Assembly (NCBI RefSeq): GCF_038396675.1
Contig: NC_088924.1
Span: forward strand, 25,378,501-25,442,500
Direction: 5' to 3'
From: Hydra vulgaris
Lineage: Eukaryota; Cnidaria; Hydrozoa; Anthoathecata; Hydridae
DNA length: 64,000 nucleotides
Part shown: one piece after another, positions 42,480 through 53,763 of the stretch
Layout: each line of letters begins with the position of its first letter
Position numbering within the stretch: the stretch's first letter is position 1
Notes under the pieces: model-generated
What the model saw: only the letters and a program-made list of their open reading frames with translations
Database searches by the model: none
Told to the model about the DNA's origin: nothing
Program-made: the position numbers and the translations under genes

Positions 42480-42610
42480 GTATGTATGTATGTATGTATG
42501 TATGTATGTATGTATGTATGTATGTATGTATGTATGTATGTATGTATGTATGTATGTATGTATGTATGTATGTATGTATGTATGTATGTATGTATGTATG
42601 TGTGTATATA
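42480..42610. repeat. (TATG)n microsatellite after LINE 3' region
   Basis: About 30 units of TATG, then a short TGTATATA mix, about 290 bases downstream of the LINE stop. It is possibly the expanded microsatellite-like tail of the LINE. Confidence 0.9.
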
Positions 42611-43061
42611 TATGTATGTGTGCAAGTGTGTGTATTACATACAAAAAAAAATAAAGTAAAAAAAAAAATTATCAGACCGGAACACATTGGTCAAAACAGT
42701 AATTTCTTAAAATCTACGTCTTTATTGATTGTCAAGAATTTGAGACGATATAAAAGAAGAAGAAGGAGAAGAAAAAAAAAAAAAAAAGAAAGATTATTAT
42801 TTTATTAAAACTGAAGAACGAACATTGCAATGAAAGGAGAAAAAGATTATTAATTTCTTAAAAAACTGAAGATTTGGATGTTCAACAACTAAAAATAACT
42901 GAGAATTTGAACTAATGACCGGATACATAACTCGAAATACAAATTTCTACAAGTAAAGACACACAAAAAGTAACATTTTCACCACTAACAAGTTATAAAG
43001 ATAAATATGTAAACTGTGTAAACTATATTATGGAAATATATCGAACTAATAAAAACTAATA

Positions 43062-43234
<173 letters not shown>

Positions 43235-43839
43235 CCCATTTCATTAATTTGATTCTTGTTTTCTTTAAATATAATGTGTTGTTTTAATTTACTTTTATAA
43301 TTTTATGTATTGAAAGACCTGCATAATGTTTATATTCAAAATTATTTTCGTATTTTCTAATTTTCCATTTAGGTTCATATTAAAATATTTTCTGTAAAAA
43401 GCATCCTATATTTTTTAACTATTTAAAATTTAAGTAACATTCTAAATGAGACTATTCTCAGAGGCAGGTAACGTTTTTAATGAAAATAGAGCTTGTTTAT
43501 TGCCCAAAACTGGAGCGTAACTTTTTGCGCCACAATAATCTTAAACTTATAGAAATCCTTACATAATTGATTATTGATAAAATTGTCTTTGTTTAGGAAT
43601 TTGTATTTTTTACCAAGTTTTTCTAATAATTCTTCGTTGCCCTGTAGAGCAAAGAGATTTGTGTTAAATTTATAAAACCTGTGTTACATGTCTTAAAAAA
43701 TAAAGGTAAATAATCCGGTCTGAAATATTATATTTCTAGCCGAAACTGGAGTGAGCTGAAAGTCAAATTCGGTACATCCCTACTTTTTACTCAATCACCT
43801 TTCTCTTTGTTTTTATTGTTCTCTTTTATCTCAAAACTC

Positions 43840-44220
43840 TTTTGGATGTTATTACTAGTCAAATTAATAAGGTCCCTTTTTTTGGTCACTCAGCCAACAT
43901 AATTGCTATTGGTGACTTTCAGTGTAGTTGTTATTGGTGACTTGTGATAATGCTTACCACACTGAATGGCTAACACCACTGACCCTAACATTAATGCTCA
44001 AAAATTTTGTCTTTCCGAATTTCTTACACAGGTAATTAAATTTGTGACTCGTTTTCTTTACAGCCCAAATTACTTACCTTCACTTTTCTTTAACCCTCAT
44101 GTTCAGATTTGACATGCTAGTTTTTTTCAATAATCTTGCTTCATATGGCGTCTCTGGGTAATTTGTTGTGGTTATTAAATCATTTCTTTTGTAGTATTAA
44201 AGTAATCCTCGAAGACCAAC
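43840..44220 (+). pseudogene. LINE endonuclease fragment
   Basis: Pieces in changing frames match the APE endonuclease of non-LTR elements: SQINK near 43858, a degraded IGDFQ...W segment (43900-43960), then TDPNINAQKFCLSEFLTQVI (about 43980-44040) and FVTRFLYSPNYLPSLF. A corrupted LGNSDHVVV-like segment lies near 44160. A short duplication of TTGCTATTGGTGACTT / TTGTTATTGGTGACTT occurs at 43901-43940. Confidence 0.65.
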
Positions 44221-45414
44221 ATCTTTATTTTTAGTAATTTTGAGGTTTCGCAAGGTCTTGCTTCTGCATTGTTACTTATCTATAGTATTAAAAAATTTTA
44301 ATTTAGCAACTACTTATCTTATACTGCAATATAATTAAGTTAAAATTAGAAAAAATCTTTAAGAGATGTAAAAAAATATAATATATATCTAGTGCATCGC
44401 CGTAAAGTTGCAAATATTTCTCTTTGTACAAAAACTATGATAGTTGCACCTTAAATGAGCTATCATCATTCTTGTTTACTAAAGCAAAGCCGCTTTGATA
44501 TTACTGCAAACTTTTAATTAACTTGTTTTTCTGTCTTCTATTTCAATGCTTTGGAGCTCTCTTACATCCTCACGTTTCTCTGACTCTACAACAAGTCAAT
44601 TATCCATTTTGAGGTGATCGTACAATAATTAGAAAAAAAAATTTGTATTCAACTTTTACAATTGTTTTTTTAATTCTCATATTGTATAATATACTATTTA
44701 TATACTATTAGAAAGCTAAAAAAAATTTTTAATAACTATTTATTAACCATTAAAGATCAAAAAATGGGGTAAAAGACGACGAAGGTTTTTCAGCAACCCT
44801 TCAAAATTTATGATTGAAATTTTGCCTGGTGATATATTATGTTTATCGTAGTGTTGTAGGCTAAAAGATTTATGTAAGGTCCAAAACTAGATAAAAAATT
44901 AGCATCTTTTAAATTTGGGCGAAAATGGGTTAAATTAAGGGCATAAAATCTTTAAAAAAATACTAAACGAGAGAAGCAGTAAAGACTATTCTAGTGTTCG
45001 TTGTAAATACTAATACAATAAATAAGTGGATTCAATTTTAAATCAATTTGATAATTAGTTTTGAAAATATCTTCGTCATCAGCTCAAAAAACATGATTTT
45101 GAGAAAAATGCATGTAAAAAAAAGTAAACAAATGAGGTTTAAAAATCTTTACTTTTTTACCTTACATCAACTAATGTTTAATTTTGATCACAAAAACTAT
45201 TTTGTATTGCAATTAACATTTTTTTCTTGATTTTGATTCATGGTTACATTACTTTTATGCTTCCGAGACTTGTTTGTGTAATTATATTAACTTTTGCCCA
45301 TTATTATTAAATGTCATTCCAAACTCATTAAAAAAGTTATTTAAAAATTATTTTCCATCATAGAATTTAAAACAGCCCTATTTTAATACTTAGAGCATTT
45401 CTTTCAACATGTAT
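44221..45414. other. Non-coding stretch
   Basis: No gene or element recognised on either strand. Confidence 0.45.
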
Positions 45415-45700
45415 TTAGTTTAGATATTTCGTATAACCTGATTCAGCGATTCATTGGAACTCTGTTTTTTCCATGCAAGCATTTTTTAGGAAAGTTATTA
45501 GAAGAAATGACTATAAGTATTGGTACGATAGTTTTACAACAGCTAGAATGAAAAAAATTCAATCTTATGGCATTTTTTCAATACTATTTTTTAGATTGGA
45601 ATTCGTACCATGAACCTTTTCGTGGGCATATAAACTGATGGCAATATTTTACCCAATTCACAAATGCTACAACATTAGGGTTTATGTCAAGAGGCTTATG
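45415..45700 (-). pseudogene. Possible MULE-like transposase relic
   Basis: Minus-strand pieces CPRKGSWYEFQSK and KCLHGKNRVPMNR resemble the CPxGxxSWCKY and KCLHGKTQNxNES motifs of an invertebrate protein family often annotated as Mutator-like transposase. The frame is heavily damaged. Assignment from memory, low certainty. Confidence 0.3.
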
Positions 45701-47926
45701 CCAAACAAACTTATTTTTAACTAGATGATTTTGTTTTGCTTTAAAGTTCTTTTTAGCAATAGTAGTAAATAAATAAACATTTTCTCATCAAGAATTATTG
45801 TAACAAGTTTTTAGTCCAATACTAAGGCTTACTTTTTTAGAAGAAGTAAAATGTAAATTTACAAAATCTTTACACTCTAGACATTTAAGAAGCATAACTA
45901 TGTTTTTAGGAAAAATAAATCTCATAATAAAGTTAAAATCTTCATTTATATCTTAAAGATCCTGTACAACGTTTTTGTTCGATAAATTATTGAAGGAGTC
46001 TGGATATTTTTAATTGAACTTCAATCTGAAAATATTGCAGCGGTTTCTTGAAAAATGTAAACCCTTTTATCACTGTTTTCATGAAACTTTGATTTTACAT
46101 TTGGTAAAGCTTTACTGACGATATTTTCCTTTTTGATCCATCCATAGCGCTTTTATTTAAACAAGATCAAAAAAAAAAAAAATGGTGTAGAGTCACAAAT
46201 AACCTTGACAAGAACATAAAGTAGTACAAATAGCTGTCTTGTACGCAATAAACGCGCATAAATCAAGTCAGTAAACAAGAAGCAATAGTGAATAGCGATA
46301 CTTCGTTTTATAAAGTCAGTATAAAGGTGTTTTAATTGCCTTTTGTGCTATAATTTCATTGCAAAAATGCGTAGCAACGGAAAAATCAAAGCGTTGCTAT
46401 GGATAAAAAGTAATGCTGAATCATTTTAAACAAAGATTATATAATGCAGATGCCAAATATTTTTTGGCAATCCAAGAAAAAATTAGGAACCTGCTATGAT
46501 TTTATTGATATAAAAATGAACTTTTGAAAAAATGATTTTTTCAATTTTCATACGATGTTTGGACAGCTTAAATAATTCAAATCTAAAGAAGCGATTTAAA
46601 TTCTTTCAATACAAACATGACTTATTATTTTTAAAACTTATTGAACACCCAATGTAACAAATATTTTTAAAGTAAAAAAAGTGAGAATATTCTTTTCACT
46701 ATACAATTTCTCTCTTCAAGCATTTGTTTTAAAATGTCTCTTTGCTCTTTTGCATTCCATCACAAATTTATCTAATGCGTGTGGGAATTTTACTCTTGGA
46801 AAGAGCAATTCTCATCTTCTTTCTGTATTATATTAAATTGATAAAATATAACATCAGACCAGACCATAGTTCTTAGATATTGGAAATAAGTGTTGCATTA
46901 AAGGGTCATTTGGCTAAGGAAATTATGCCTGTAGTTAATTTATTCATAAAAAAACATGAAAGAGTTAAGTTATTTATATCTTTTATATATATTAATTTAC
47001 ATCGTTAGAAATTTCCTAGATTTTTACTTAACGGTTTGTTAAGTTTCTACTGATTTAAAACATTCTCGAGATTTCAGCGCGCTCCAATAATGCATCACTC
47101 CGTGTCAAGTCAAGCACTGAAAACGATTTATTCATAGTTTTACATTTTTAACCAAATTTAAAATTTAGCGACGCTAAACTTGAATGTTTGGTACCCATGT
47201 GTATGACTCAGTAACCTTGGGAGTCATAATTAATACGCAAGACAGGACCGATGCTGAACACATTACACGCGAGTATTTAGGCCTTGCCTTGTGGATAAAA
47301 ACTAGGGAGTTTGCCTCCAAAATAAAAACACACAAAGTAATTATTTGAAGTTTCAATTCTTTGTTTAACGCTCTCATACACATCAAGATTTTTTTATTGA
47401 CTTCATTGATTACTACGCATAACCTTGGTTTATGTTGACACGTACTTTGTCACAGCAATTGTTACTTACAGAAATGTTAATAATTGGCGTTAACGCAAAG
47501 GAAAAGTCTTAGGTCGACTTAGGAACTCTTATCCTTGGCCTTGTTAATAACTCTGCCTTAAACTCGCTAAGTAACTCTTTAATGACAAGCGTCGTACGTG
47601 TAACCCTCAAACACCATAAAGCGTGATGTAATTTACGGACATCACGCATGCAGCCAAAGACCAACCAGATTTACCTGAACGACCAAGTTGCTTAGCCCTA
47701 TATACTTAACAAAAAAGTGGCATGCTCTAGAATATAAAATGACGACGAACTGTTAGCAAGCATAGACTAATTTAGCTTTCAAATAACATAGCTGTTTCAA
47801 AAACATTAAAAGAGAGAAGCATATAATTTCTTTAACCCTCAAATGACCACCACAGATTCTCAATAATAGGGAGGATACAAGAAAAATTTCAACAGAAAAC
47901 TAGTCATATTTCATACCATTTACAAT
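45701..47926. other. Non-coding stretch downstream of RPS11
   Basis: No gene recognised. A 70-residue minus-strand frame at 47174-47386 has no known motif. Confidence 0.45.
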
Positions 47927-50900
47927 CTAAAATTTATCAAATGATTTTTTGGCACTTGTTGATTTAGAAACTTTTAGAACATTGAATCTTATTGTTTTGC
48001 TCAATGGACGACATTGTCCGACAGTTACTAGATCGCCCAAAGCAACGTCCCTAGAGCGAAAAAAAAGAAAAGAAGTTATTTTAATTCATGAGTTAAATAA
48101 AAAATTAACAAAATTAATAGAAAACAAACTTACAGAAAACAAGGAGACATATGAGCAACTAAGTTCTTGTGACGTTTTTCATATCTTTGATATTTTTTTA
48201 TGAAATGGAGGTAGTCTCGACGAATAACTATTGTACGCCTCATTTTTAAACTTTTAACGATACCAGTTAAAATACGACCTCTGATGCTTACATTTCCTGT
48301 AAATGGGCACTTTTTGTCAATATATGTTCCTTCAATAGCCTAAAGTAAAAATAAATTATTCTATAACGAAAAAAATTTTATTAAAAAAAAAAACAAACAT
48401 TAAAATTTATTGAGAGCTCAGAATAGATTGTTATCATTAAACTCAAACAATGTAGGTAGAATAAAACACTTCATCATAGCTCTTTAAGCATAATTAAAAT
48501 TCAGTTGTTTCCCACTGAGCTCATTAAATCATTTAATATAAATTTAAATATACATTATCATATGGGAGCATAATAAAAAACACTATTTTATAATTCCACA
48601 AAATCTTAAAAATTCATTAATAATTTTATTTAATTCAAAAAGTTAAATAGTAAAAGCCAATAGTCTAATTTTGCGTTAAACTCACTAAATTATTAAAGTG
48701 GCTTATAATTACTTATTATAATCCTAATTTATTTTATATCTCAATGCTAAAAACATAGAACTAAATATACTGTATATAAAATAGAGAGCTCAGAATTTGC
48801 TATCATCATTTAAAATCAAACAATGTAGGTAAAAAATAAAATATCATCAATGCTCTTCAAATTAACTAAAAACGACATATAAGAATTTCCATCAGGCTCA
48901 TTAAATCATTCAAATAATCATTCAAAATCAACAAAGTTTATCATCATATGGAAATAAAAGATAATGTATTTATATAATACAATAAAACTAATGATAGTTA
49001 CAAGCATAACTTTAATACCATCTAAATTTGACCCTTTCTTTTTCCAAATTTAGTCGTAGTTAAGTATTTAACTATTTTATATTTAACTATATTATACAAA
49101 ATAAAAAATATCACTAATGCTCTTCAATTCAAGTAAAACGACTTGTAAGAATTTCCATCAGGCTCATTAAATCATTCAAATAATCATTTAAAATCAACAA
49201 AGTTTATCATCATATGGAAATAAACGATAATGTATTTATATAATACAATAAAACTAATGATAGTTAAAAGCATAACTCTAATACCATCTAAATTTGACCG
49301 TTTCTTTTTCCAAATTTAGTCGTAGTTAAGTATTTAACTATTTTATATTTAACTATATTATACAAATTTATATTTAACTATATTATACAAAACATAAAAT
49401 ACAGCTGAGTACTAACTTTTAATTTATCTATGTAATATATTTCTCTGATTAGATCAAACAATTGTCAAATGCGTATTTTATGTTTTATATATGCGGTAGG
49501 GGTAGAACACTTGCTTTATTAGCGTGAGGTTCTGAGTTTGATTCCTGCCATGTCCCTAAGCCACAGTGCACAGAAACAAGTTGAGCTCAGTAGTAACTGA
49601 ACTTAACTTGTTTCTGTGCACAGTGGCTTTGTGTTTCAGAGTTATAGTTGGGAGAGGGTTATAACCACCAGTAGCCTCCTCATCTGCAGTGACCTTTTCG
49701 GCCTTGGGGAGGTGAATTACAAAAAAATAAATATATTTAACATAAAAAAGCATCAAAAGAACTTATAAAAGCAATTTAAATCAAAACATTGTTTAACTAT
49801 ACAGCTTTTAGCAAATAGTTTGAATAGTGATTAGTCTTAGTAGTTAAATAGTTTTTAACTCAAGTAATCGACTAGAGTAAATAAATTAAAGTTAAAGGTT
49901 CACATAAAGTTAAAAAACACTCACTGTCCTAATTTTAAAATAAAGGCATTCAAGCTTCTATTTTAGTGAACCTTAAAATGTGTTTATATAAATCTTGAAA
50001 TAAAAAGATGAATAAATTTTACAACTATGTTTTCAAAGAAACAGCTGAGATTTATTATAAAAATATTAAATTAATAAATTGCAGCAAGAAGTTGAAAAAC
50101 ACAACTATAATTATAAAATATAAGGGCATAAACTTGAAGCTTATTTAAGTTTAAAATTATTTTTTAATTCTTCCAGGCTATATAATTACAGACAAATATT
50201 TCATAACTAAATTTAACATTAAGTCAAGATAATGCTTTTTTTACCAAAACAATTTAAAACTCTTTTTTTAATGTTCACATATTCTTGAAGAATTACTTGA
50301 GTGCACTTAAAGAATCATTTTAGACCTGTTCTTGTTAACATGTATTAAAGTAAAATTTTTGTAATAAAAAGTTATAGGGGAAATAACACTTTAAATAAGA
50401 GATTTTTGATATATAGATAGTTGCCATTTAAAAGTTACATATCACAGCGACTTAAAACAAATTACAGAGGTATTGTAATTAGGAAAAGACATACCAATGT
50501 ATTTCTAAGAAAGAATTTTTTTCTAAACTTTAAACACAGCTAACTGAACAATTTCAAAAATAAGATAACTGAAAAGCATTTATAATATATTACAACATTA
50601 ACTTGTATCAGAAATATAGATTAAAGTTAAAGATGAATTCCTGACTTATAAATTATATTTATTTTTAAGATATTAAAAATTTAAATAACATTTTACAGTT
50701 TATCAGCCAAAATTAAGTCTTTTTATGTGCTTTTGTTCATTGAGACTGCAATATCTTGAAATATTAATTATAAATATCATTATTATTTATTATTTCAATA
50801 TTATGCATTTTTTTAAAATACTGAACTCAATTAGAAATAGCAAATTAAAGATTGTAAACCAAGTTTTATCAGGATGACCAGAAAGTGTACCCTGAAGGTA

Positions 50901-51674
50901 TGCTATAGTTTTAATTTAATGTTGCAAGTCTTTAGGAAAAGTCAATGGCCAAAAATATAACCAAAGCTCTGCTGGACCTTGCAGTCGTTTAATTTAAAAA
51001 TAACAAGGTATGCAGTACTTCAAAAATCTAATTTAAATATACGCAATGACTGCAAATTAAAACACTAAAGTCATCTCTGTTAAAAATTTAAATAATATTA
51101 CAACAAAAAATACAAATATTCTATACCTCCCTTGGTGTTTTAAATCCTAAACCAACATTTCTCACATAGCGAAGTTCTTTATTTTTGGTTGTTTTTGCGA
51201 CAACCCTTTTTTTGTTCAGGAAGATGGCTGCTTGCTTTTGAAACGCCCTTTCGTTCTACAAATGACAAATGAAAAATTTAATTTCTTTTAGTATCAGTAA
51301 ATACATAAAAACTTAACACATTAATAATATTAAGTCTGGTATAAAATAAAAGTATGGATGCTACGGTGAATTACTTAAAAAAGTACTACCGCTTTATTGC
51401 AATTTTAACTTTATAAAAATATGATACTTTAATAACTTTTAAAGCAGCAACATAATCCACTTTAATTTTATTTTGAACAAAATACAGGATTTTTGCACAA
51501 CGATCTATTTAAGAGGCTTTTTACTTTTATAAATAAAAACTTTAAAATTTACTTGAAAAAAACACTAATTCCATGAAACGAAAACTTTTTCCTTGACAAG
51601 ATAATAGAATATATCACTTAATCTTGTTTATTACACCAAAACAAAGAGGGAAGAAAAATGACCTGCTCTGCCAT
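47927..51674 (-). CDS. RPS11: Ribosomal protein S11 (uS17), complete, four exons
   Basis: Small-subunit ribosomal protein. Exons from 5' to 3' on the minus strand: 51674-51663 (MAEQ), 51255-51127 ([19 protein letters not shown] to [11 protein letters not shown]), 48339-48134 ([54 protein letters not shown]), 48050-47927 ([29 protein letters not shown], ending SFDKF). Every junction is GT/AG and keeps frame, giving 471 nt or 156 residues, against 158 in human. It matches human S11 along its whole length with no damage, so this is a working host gene. Intron 2 (48340-51126, 2.8 kb) is much larger than introns 1 (407 bp) and 3 (83 bp) and contains the snoRNA-like cluster and a SINE. The tiny first exon ending after four codons is typical of ribosomal protein genes. 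Confidence 0.96.
48413..48483 (-). ncRNA. SNORD34: Box C/D snoRNA-like, SNORD34 type, copy 1
   Basis: Same strand as RPS11, in intron 2. Terminal stem AGAGC/GCTCT (48483-48479 with 48417-48413), box C ATGATGA (48477-48471), guide TACCTACATTGT (48458-48447), box D' TTGA (48446-48443), box C' ATGATAA (48437-48431), box D CTGA (48421-48418). The guide is complementary to 28S rRNA ACAATGTAGGTA and, with the following TTGAG, matches the guide/D' segment of vertebrate SNORD34 as I recall it. By the D'+5 rule the target is the U of ACAAU. Box C' is weaker than in copy 2. Confidence 0.72.
48511..48568 (-). pseudogene. Degenerate SNORD57-type snoRNA copy
   Basis: Aligns with the two good copies at 48885-48955 and 49151-49221 and keeps the guide GATTTAATGAGC. 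Box D reads TCAG instead of CTGA, and box C is ATGATAA. The terminal stem is changed on both sides (CTCCCA with TGGGA instead of TTTCCA with TGGAAA), so pairing is preserved. Confidence 0.55.
48785..48856 (-). ncRNA. SNORD34: Box C/D snoRNA, SNORD34 type, copy 2
   Basis: The best-formed copy. Stem AGAGC (48856-48852) with GCTCT (48789-48785), box C TTGATGA (48850-48844), guide TACCTACATTGT (48831-48820), D' TTGA (48819-48816), C' ATGATGA (48809-48803), D CTGA (48793-48790). Length 72 nt, normal for the class. The guide block is unchanged between copies 1 and 2 while spacers differ, the pattern expected under selection. Confidence 0.78.
48885..48955 (-). ncRNA. SNORD57: Box C/D snoRNA, SNORD57 type, copy 1
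   Basis: Terminal stem ATTTCCA (48955-48949) with TGGAAAT (48891-48885), box C ATGATGA (48947-48941), guide TGATTTAATGAGC directly before box D CTGA (48895-48892). The guide pairs over 13 bases with 18S rRNA GCUCAUUAAAUCA. The fifth base before box D faces the A that is methylated in human (Am99) under SNORD57, whose guide ends the same way. In human this snoRNA sits in NOP56, so the host differs. Confidence 0.82.
49151..49221 (-). ncRNA. SNORD57: Box C/D snoRNA, SNORD57 type, copy 2
   Basis: Same architecture as copy 1 at an offset of 266 bases: stem ATTTCCA/TGGAAAT (49221-49215 with 49157-49151), box C ATGATGA (49213-49207), guide TGATTTAATGAGC, box D CTGA (49161-49158). It differs from copy 1 at very few positions, in the middle. 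Confidence 0.8.
49492..49725 (+). mobile_element. tRNA-derived SINE-like element with internal palindrome
   Basis: Starts with a tRNA-like promoter region: GCGGTAGGGGTAGAACAC (box A-like) and GAGTTTGATTCC (box B-like, 49535). Next comes a long palindrome (49557-49627), then a body with CCACCAGTAGCCTCCTCATC and TTTTCGGCCTTGGGGAGGTG, ending in an A-rich tail (about 49722-49735). It lies antisense in RPS11 intron 2. Confidence 0.6.
49557..49627. repeat. ~70-bp near-perfect palindrome in SINE
   Basis: AGCCACAGTGCACAGAAACA starts an arm that pairs with the reverse complement ending CACAGTGGCTT; only a few mismatches (for example TTGAGCTCAG against CTGAACTTAA). Confidence 0.8.
49736..51126. other. 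Rest of RPS11 intron 2
   Basis: AT-rich intronic sequence. I looked for further box C/D patterns on the host strand and found none convincing. Confidence 0.5.
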
Positions 51675-52048
51675 CTTGTCTTCAATGCGACACCTCGTTT
51701 AAAAGAATATACACTCGGCTCACGTTGTTTGAAATTAGATAAAATCCCACAATGCAGTTTTTCATTTTATGTTAAAATAACCGAACCGTAATAAATAAGC
51801 AATACAGCTTTGAAAAGCTCAATTTTTTTCTTCTTAGTTGATTTCACTAACGAGCACCCTGAATTAGTTGGACGGACTTAAAATCCCCGTTGAGCTTTCT
51901 TCATCAACTTACTAAAATCATCTGCTTAAGTTGAACCCTTAGCTAACTCGTACTGTTTTATGGGTTTCCTTCGGCAAAAAACTTCCCTTAACTTGGAGTT
52001 TTTATTTTAAATTGCATATAAGAACAAAACTTCGAATACTTCAATAAA
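51675..52048 (-). promoter_or_regulatory. RPS11 5' flank
   Basis: Upstream of the RPS11 start codon; the transcript start is not determined. The leader just before ATG reads GTGTCGCATTGAAGACAAG. No TATA box was identified with confidence. Confidence 0.35.
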
Positions 52049-52335
52049 AATATCCAAACTTCAAACCATCGAAAATAAAATACCTTCGCGTTAAATATAA
52101 TTTAACATTACTAAACACGTTCACTAATATTTTCGATTCGGTTAAGCTTTGATTAAATTCTATTTATTAATGATTATTATATAAAAGTTCAAAACGTTCG
52201 AAAATTAAATACTTCTGTGTCAAATATAATTTAATACACTAAACATTTTCAATATATTAGTAAATAAAACAACATTTTTAATCATTTACATCTTCGATTC
52301 GGTTAATATTTGATTAAATTTTGTTAAATATGTCG
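52049..52335. repeat. Degenerate ~140-bp tandem duplication
   Basis: Two segments (about 52049-52170 and 52186-52335) share AAATATAATTTAA, ACTAAACA and TTCGATTCGGTTAA...TTTGATTAAATT in the same order. Confidence 0.65.
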
Positions 52336-52374
52336 AAAGTTGTTTTTTTATTATGTATTTTTCTGTTGTCTGTC

Positions 52375-53540
52375 TTAATACATAGTACTAAAAGAACTCG
52401 ACAAAGGAGAATCATCTGTATCTATATCAAAGAAATATGGCATTCCAAAGCAAACATTATCTGGATGATCAAAAGAAAAAAATACAATGTTTTCGGAAGT
52501 CAAAAAAAAAGCCCAAAATATTTTGAACTCCCAACACCCCCCACCCCGCCCCCTCCCTACCTTGCATTAAATTTTTAATTGATAATTACATTTTTTCAGT
52601 CATTTATCTAAGACATATTAATCATAAAACTCTCATTTCCATTCCATTGCCCAAAATTAATAGTTTATCACTCCAATTCTTTTATTTTAATTTTTTAAAG
52701 TCCAACTGAAATCCAGTGGCTCATTACCGCCCACTGAATTAAACCACTCACTGTATAAAACTACGCACTGCATGAAAAGCAAATAAAATCCTAATTTCAT
52801 AGCTAATAAAATTTAGGCTGATTTTAAACTGTTTGTTATTGGGAAATCAAACAAACCCGTTGCTTTAAAGGAATTAGTGTACGCAAAAAAAGAGCTGGAT
52901 GATCTCTGAACTATTTGAGGAGTGGGTCAGAGAAAAAGACAGAAAGTTTGCATTAGAAGGCTGTAAGGTAGAATTGGTTATTGATAATTGTACCACCCAC
53001 CGGTTATTGAGAGTTTTAAATTGGTCACATTTTACTTTTTTCCCCATAACGCAACTTCATGTTTGCAGCCGATGGATCAGAATACGATAGTCATACGATA
53101 GTTGAATTGGAAGTACCATACTAATATAGTTCTAAAAGATCATAAATGCTATTGATAACGAAAAACAAATGCAGTCTCCATACTTAATGCTATAAAAATG
53201 CTTGTTCATAGCATTAGATATGGTTAAGTATAATCAGGTCGTTTTTGGCTTCAGGAGGATTTTTGACAATAAAAGAACATTTTTAAGATATCATTGAGGT
53301 AGTTGGCAAAGAAATACAAGAAGTAGAAGGAAATGAAACGACTGATGGATAAGTAACAAAGCCAACAACTGAAGTAGTTTGTAATGCAATTTTCAATGCA
53401 AAAACCCTTGTTAATTTTTTAATGTTTACTTTGAATGGTAAAATTGGAAGAGTTTTGAATGCTTCAAAGCTGCTTGAAAAAAAATTCGACTGCGAGTCAC
53501 TGAAACAAACATCAATTTCGGAATTTTTTTATATTATAGT
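52375..53540 (+). pseudogene. pogo/Tigger-type (CENP-B HTH + DDE_1) transposase relic
   Basis: Out-of-frame pieces in order: ELDKGESSVSISKKYGIPKQ (52396-52455), the CENP-B N-terminal helix-turn-helix; then after a large deletion FEEWVREKDRKF (52909), VELVIDNCTTH (52971-53003) with the second catalytic Asp, and HNATSCLQPMDQNTI in another frame (about 53046-53088), the usual NxTSxLQPMDQ block. A C-terminal stretch, TTEVVCNAIFNAKTLVNFL (53368 on) to KQTSISEFF, completes it. The first Asp region is deleted. Frameshifts and stops throughout. Confidence 0.75.
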
Positions 53541-53737
53541 ATGTTTTATATATGAAAATATATATATTTCACATAAGATTATGCAATTCTATACATATGT
53601 ATATAATAGCTATATATCGAAGAACATTCGATAAGTTTAAAAATCTTAATAAATCGGATATTTTCAAAAAGTCCGAGATAACGAAACTTTGCTTAGTTTG
53701 GACATTTGATAAGTCGGACAATATATATACCCCTTCA

Positions 53738-53763
53738 GAGTCCGAGTCAACGGGATTCTACTG
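53738..53763 (+). mobile_element. Right terminal inverted repeat of pogo/Tigger element
   Basis: Read in reverse the end is CAGTAGAATCCCGTTGACTC, close to the CAGTA.AATCCCGTT start of Tigger/pogo TIRs, followed by TA (53764-53765), the standard target. No matching left end was found upstream of 52375. Confidence 0.65.

Larger units (their letters stand above)
48830..49370. repeat. 266-bp tandem duplication carrying snoRNA genes
   Basis: Two adjacent near-identical units, shown by TTTAGTCGTAGTTAAGTATT ending each unit (49051 and 49317, period 266), both containing a SNORD57-type copy. A more diverged relative of the whole block, with both snoRNA types, lies at 48410-48780. The third SNORD34-type position (about 49103-49125) keeps only the stem side AGAGCA and a weak box C. 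Confidence 0.85.

Noticed and set aside
47174-47386. Minus-strand 70-residue frame downstream of RPS11
   Set aside because: No known motif, no splice context, and a length expected by chance.
47949-48203. Plus-strand 84-residue frame
   Set aside because: It is the antisense shadow of RPS11 exons 3 and 4.
49492-49555. Functional tRNA gene
   Set aside because: Only box A- and box B-like words are present; no cloverleaf can be closed, so a SINE head is more likely.
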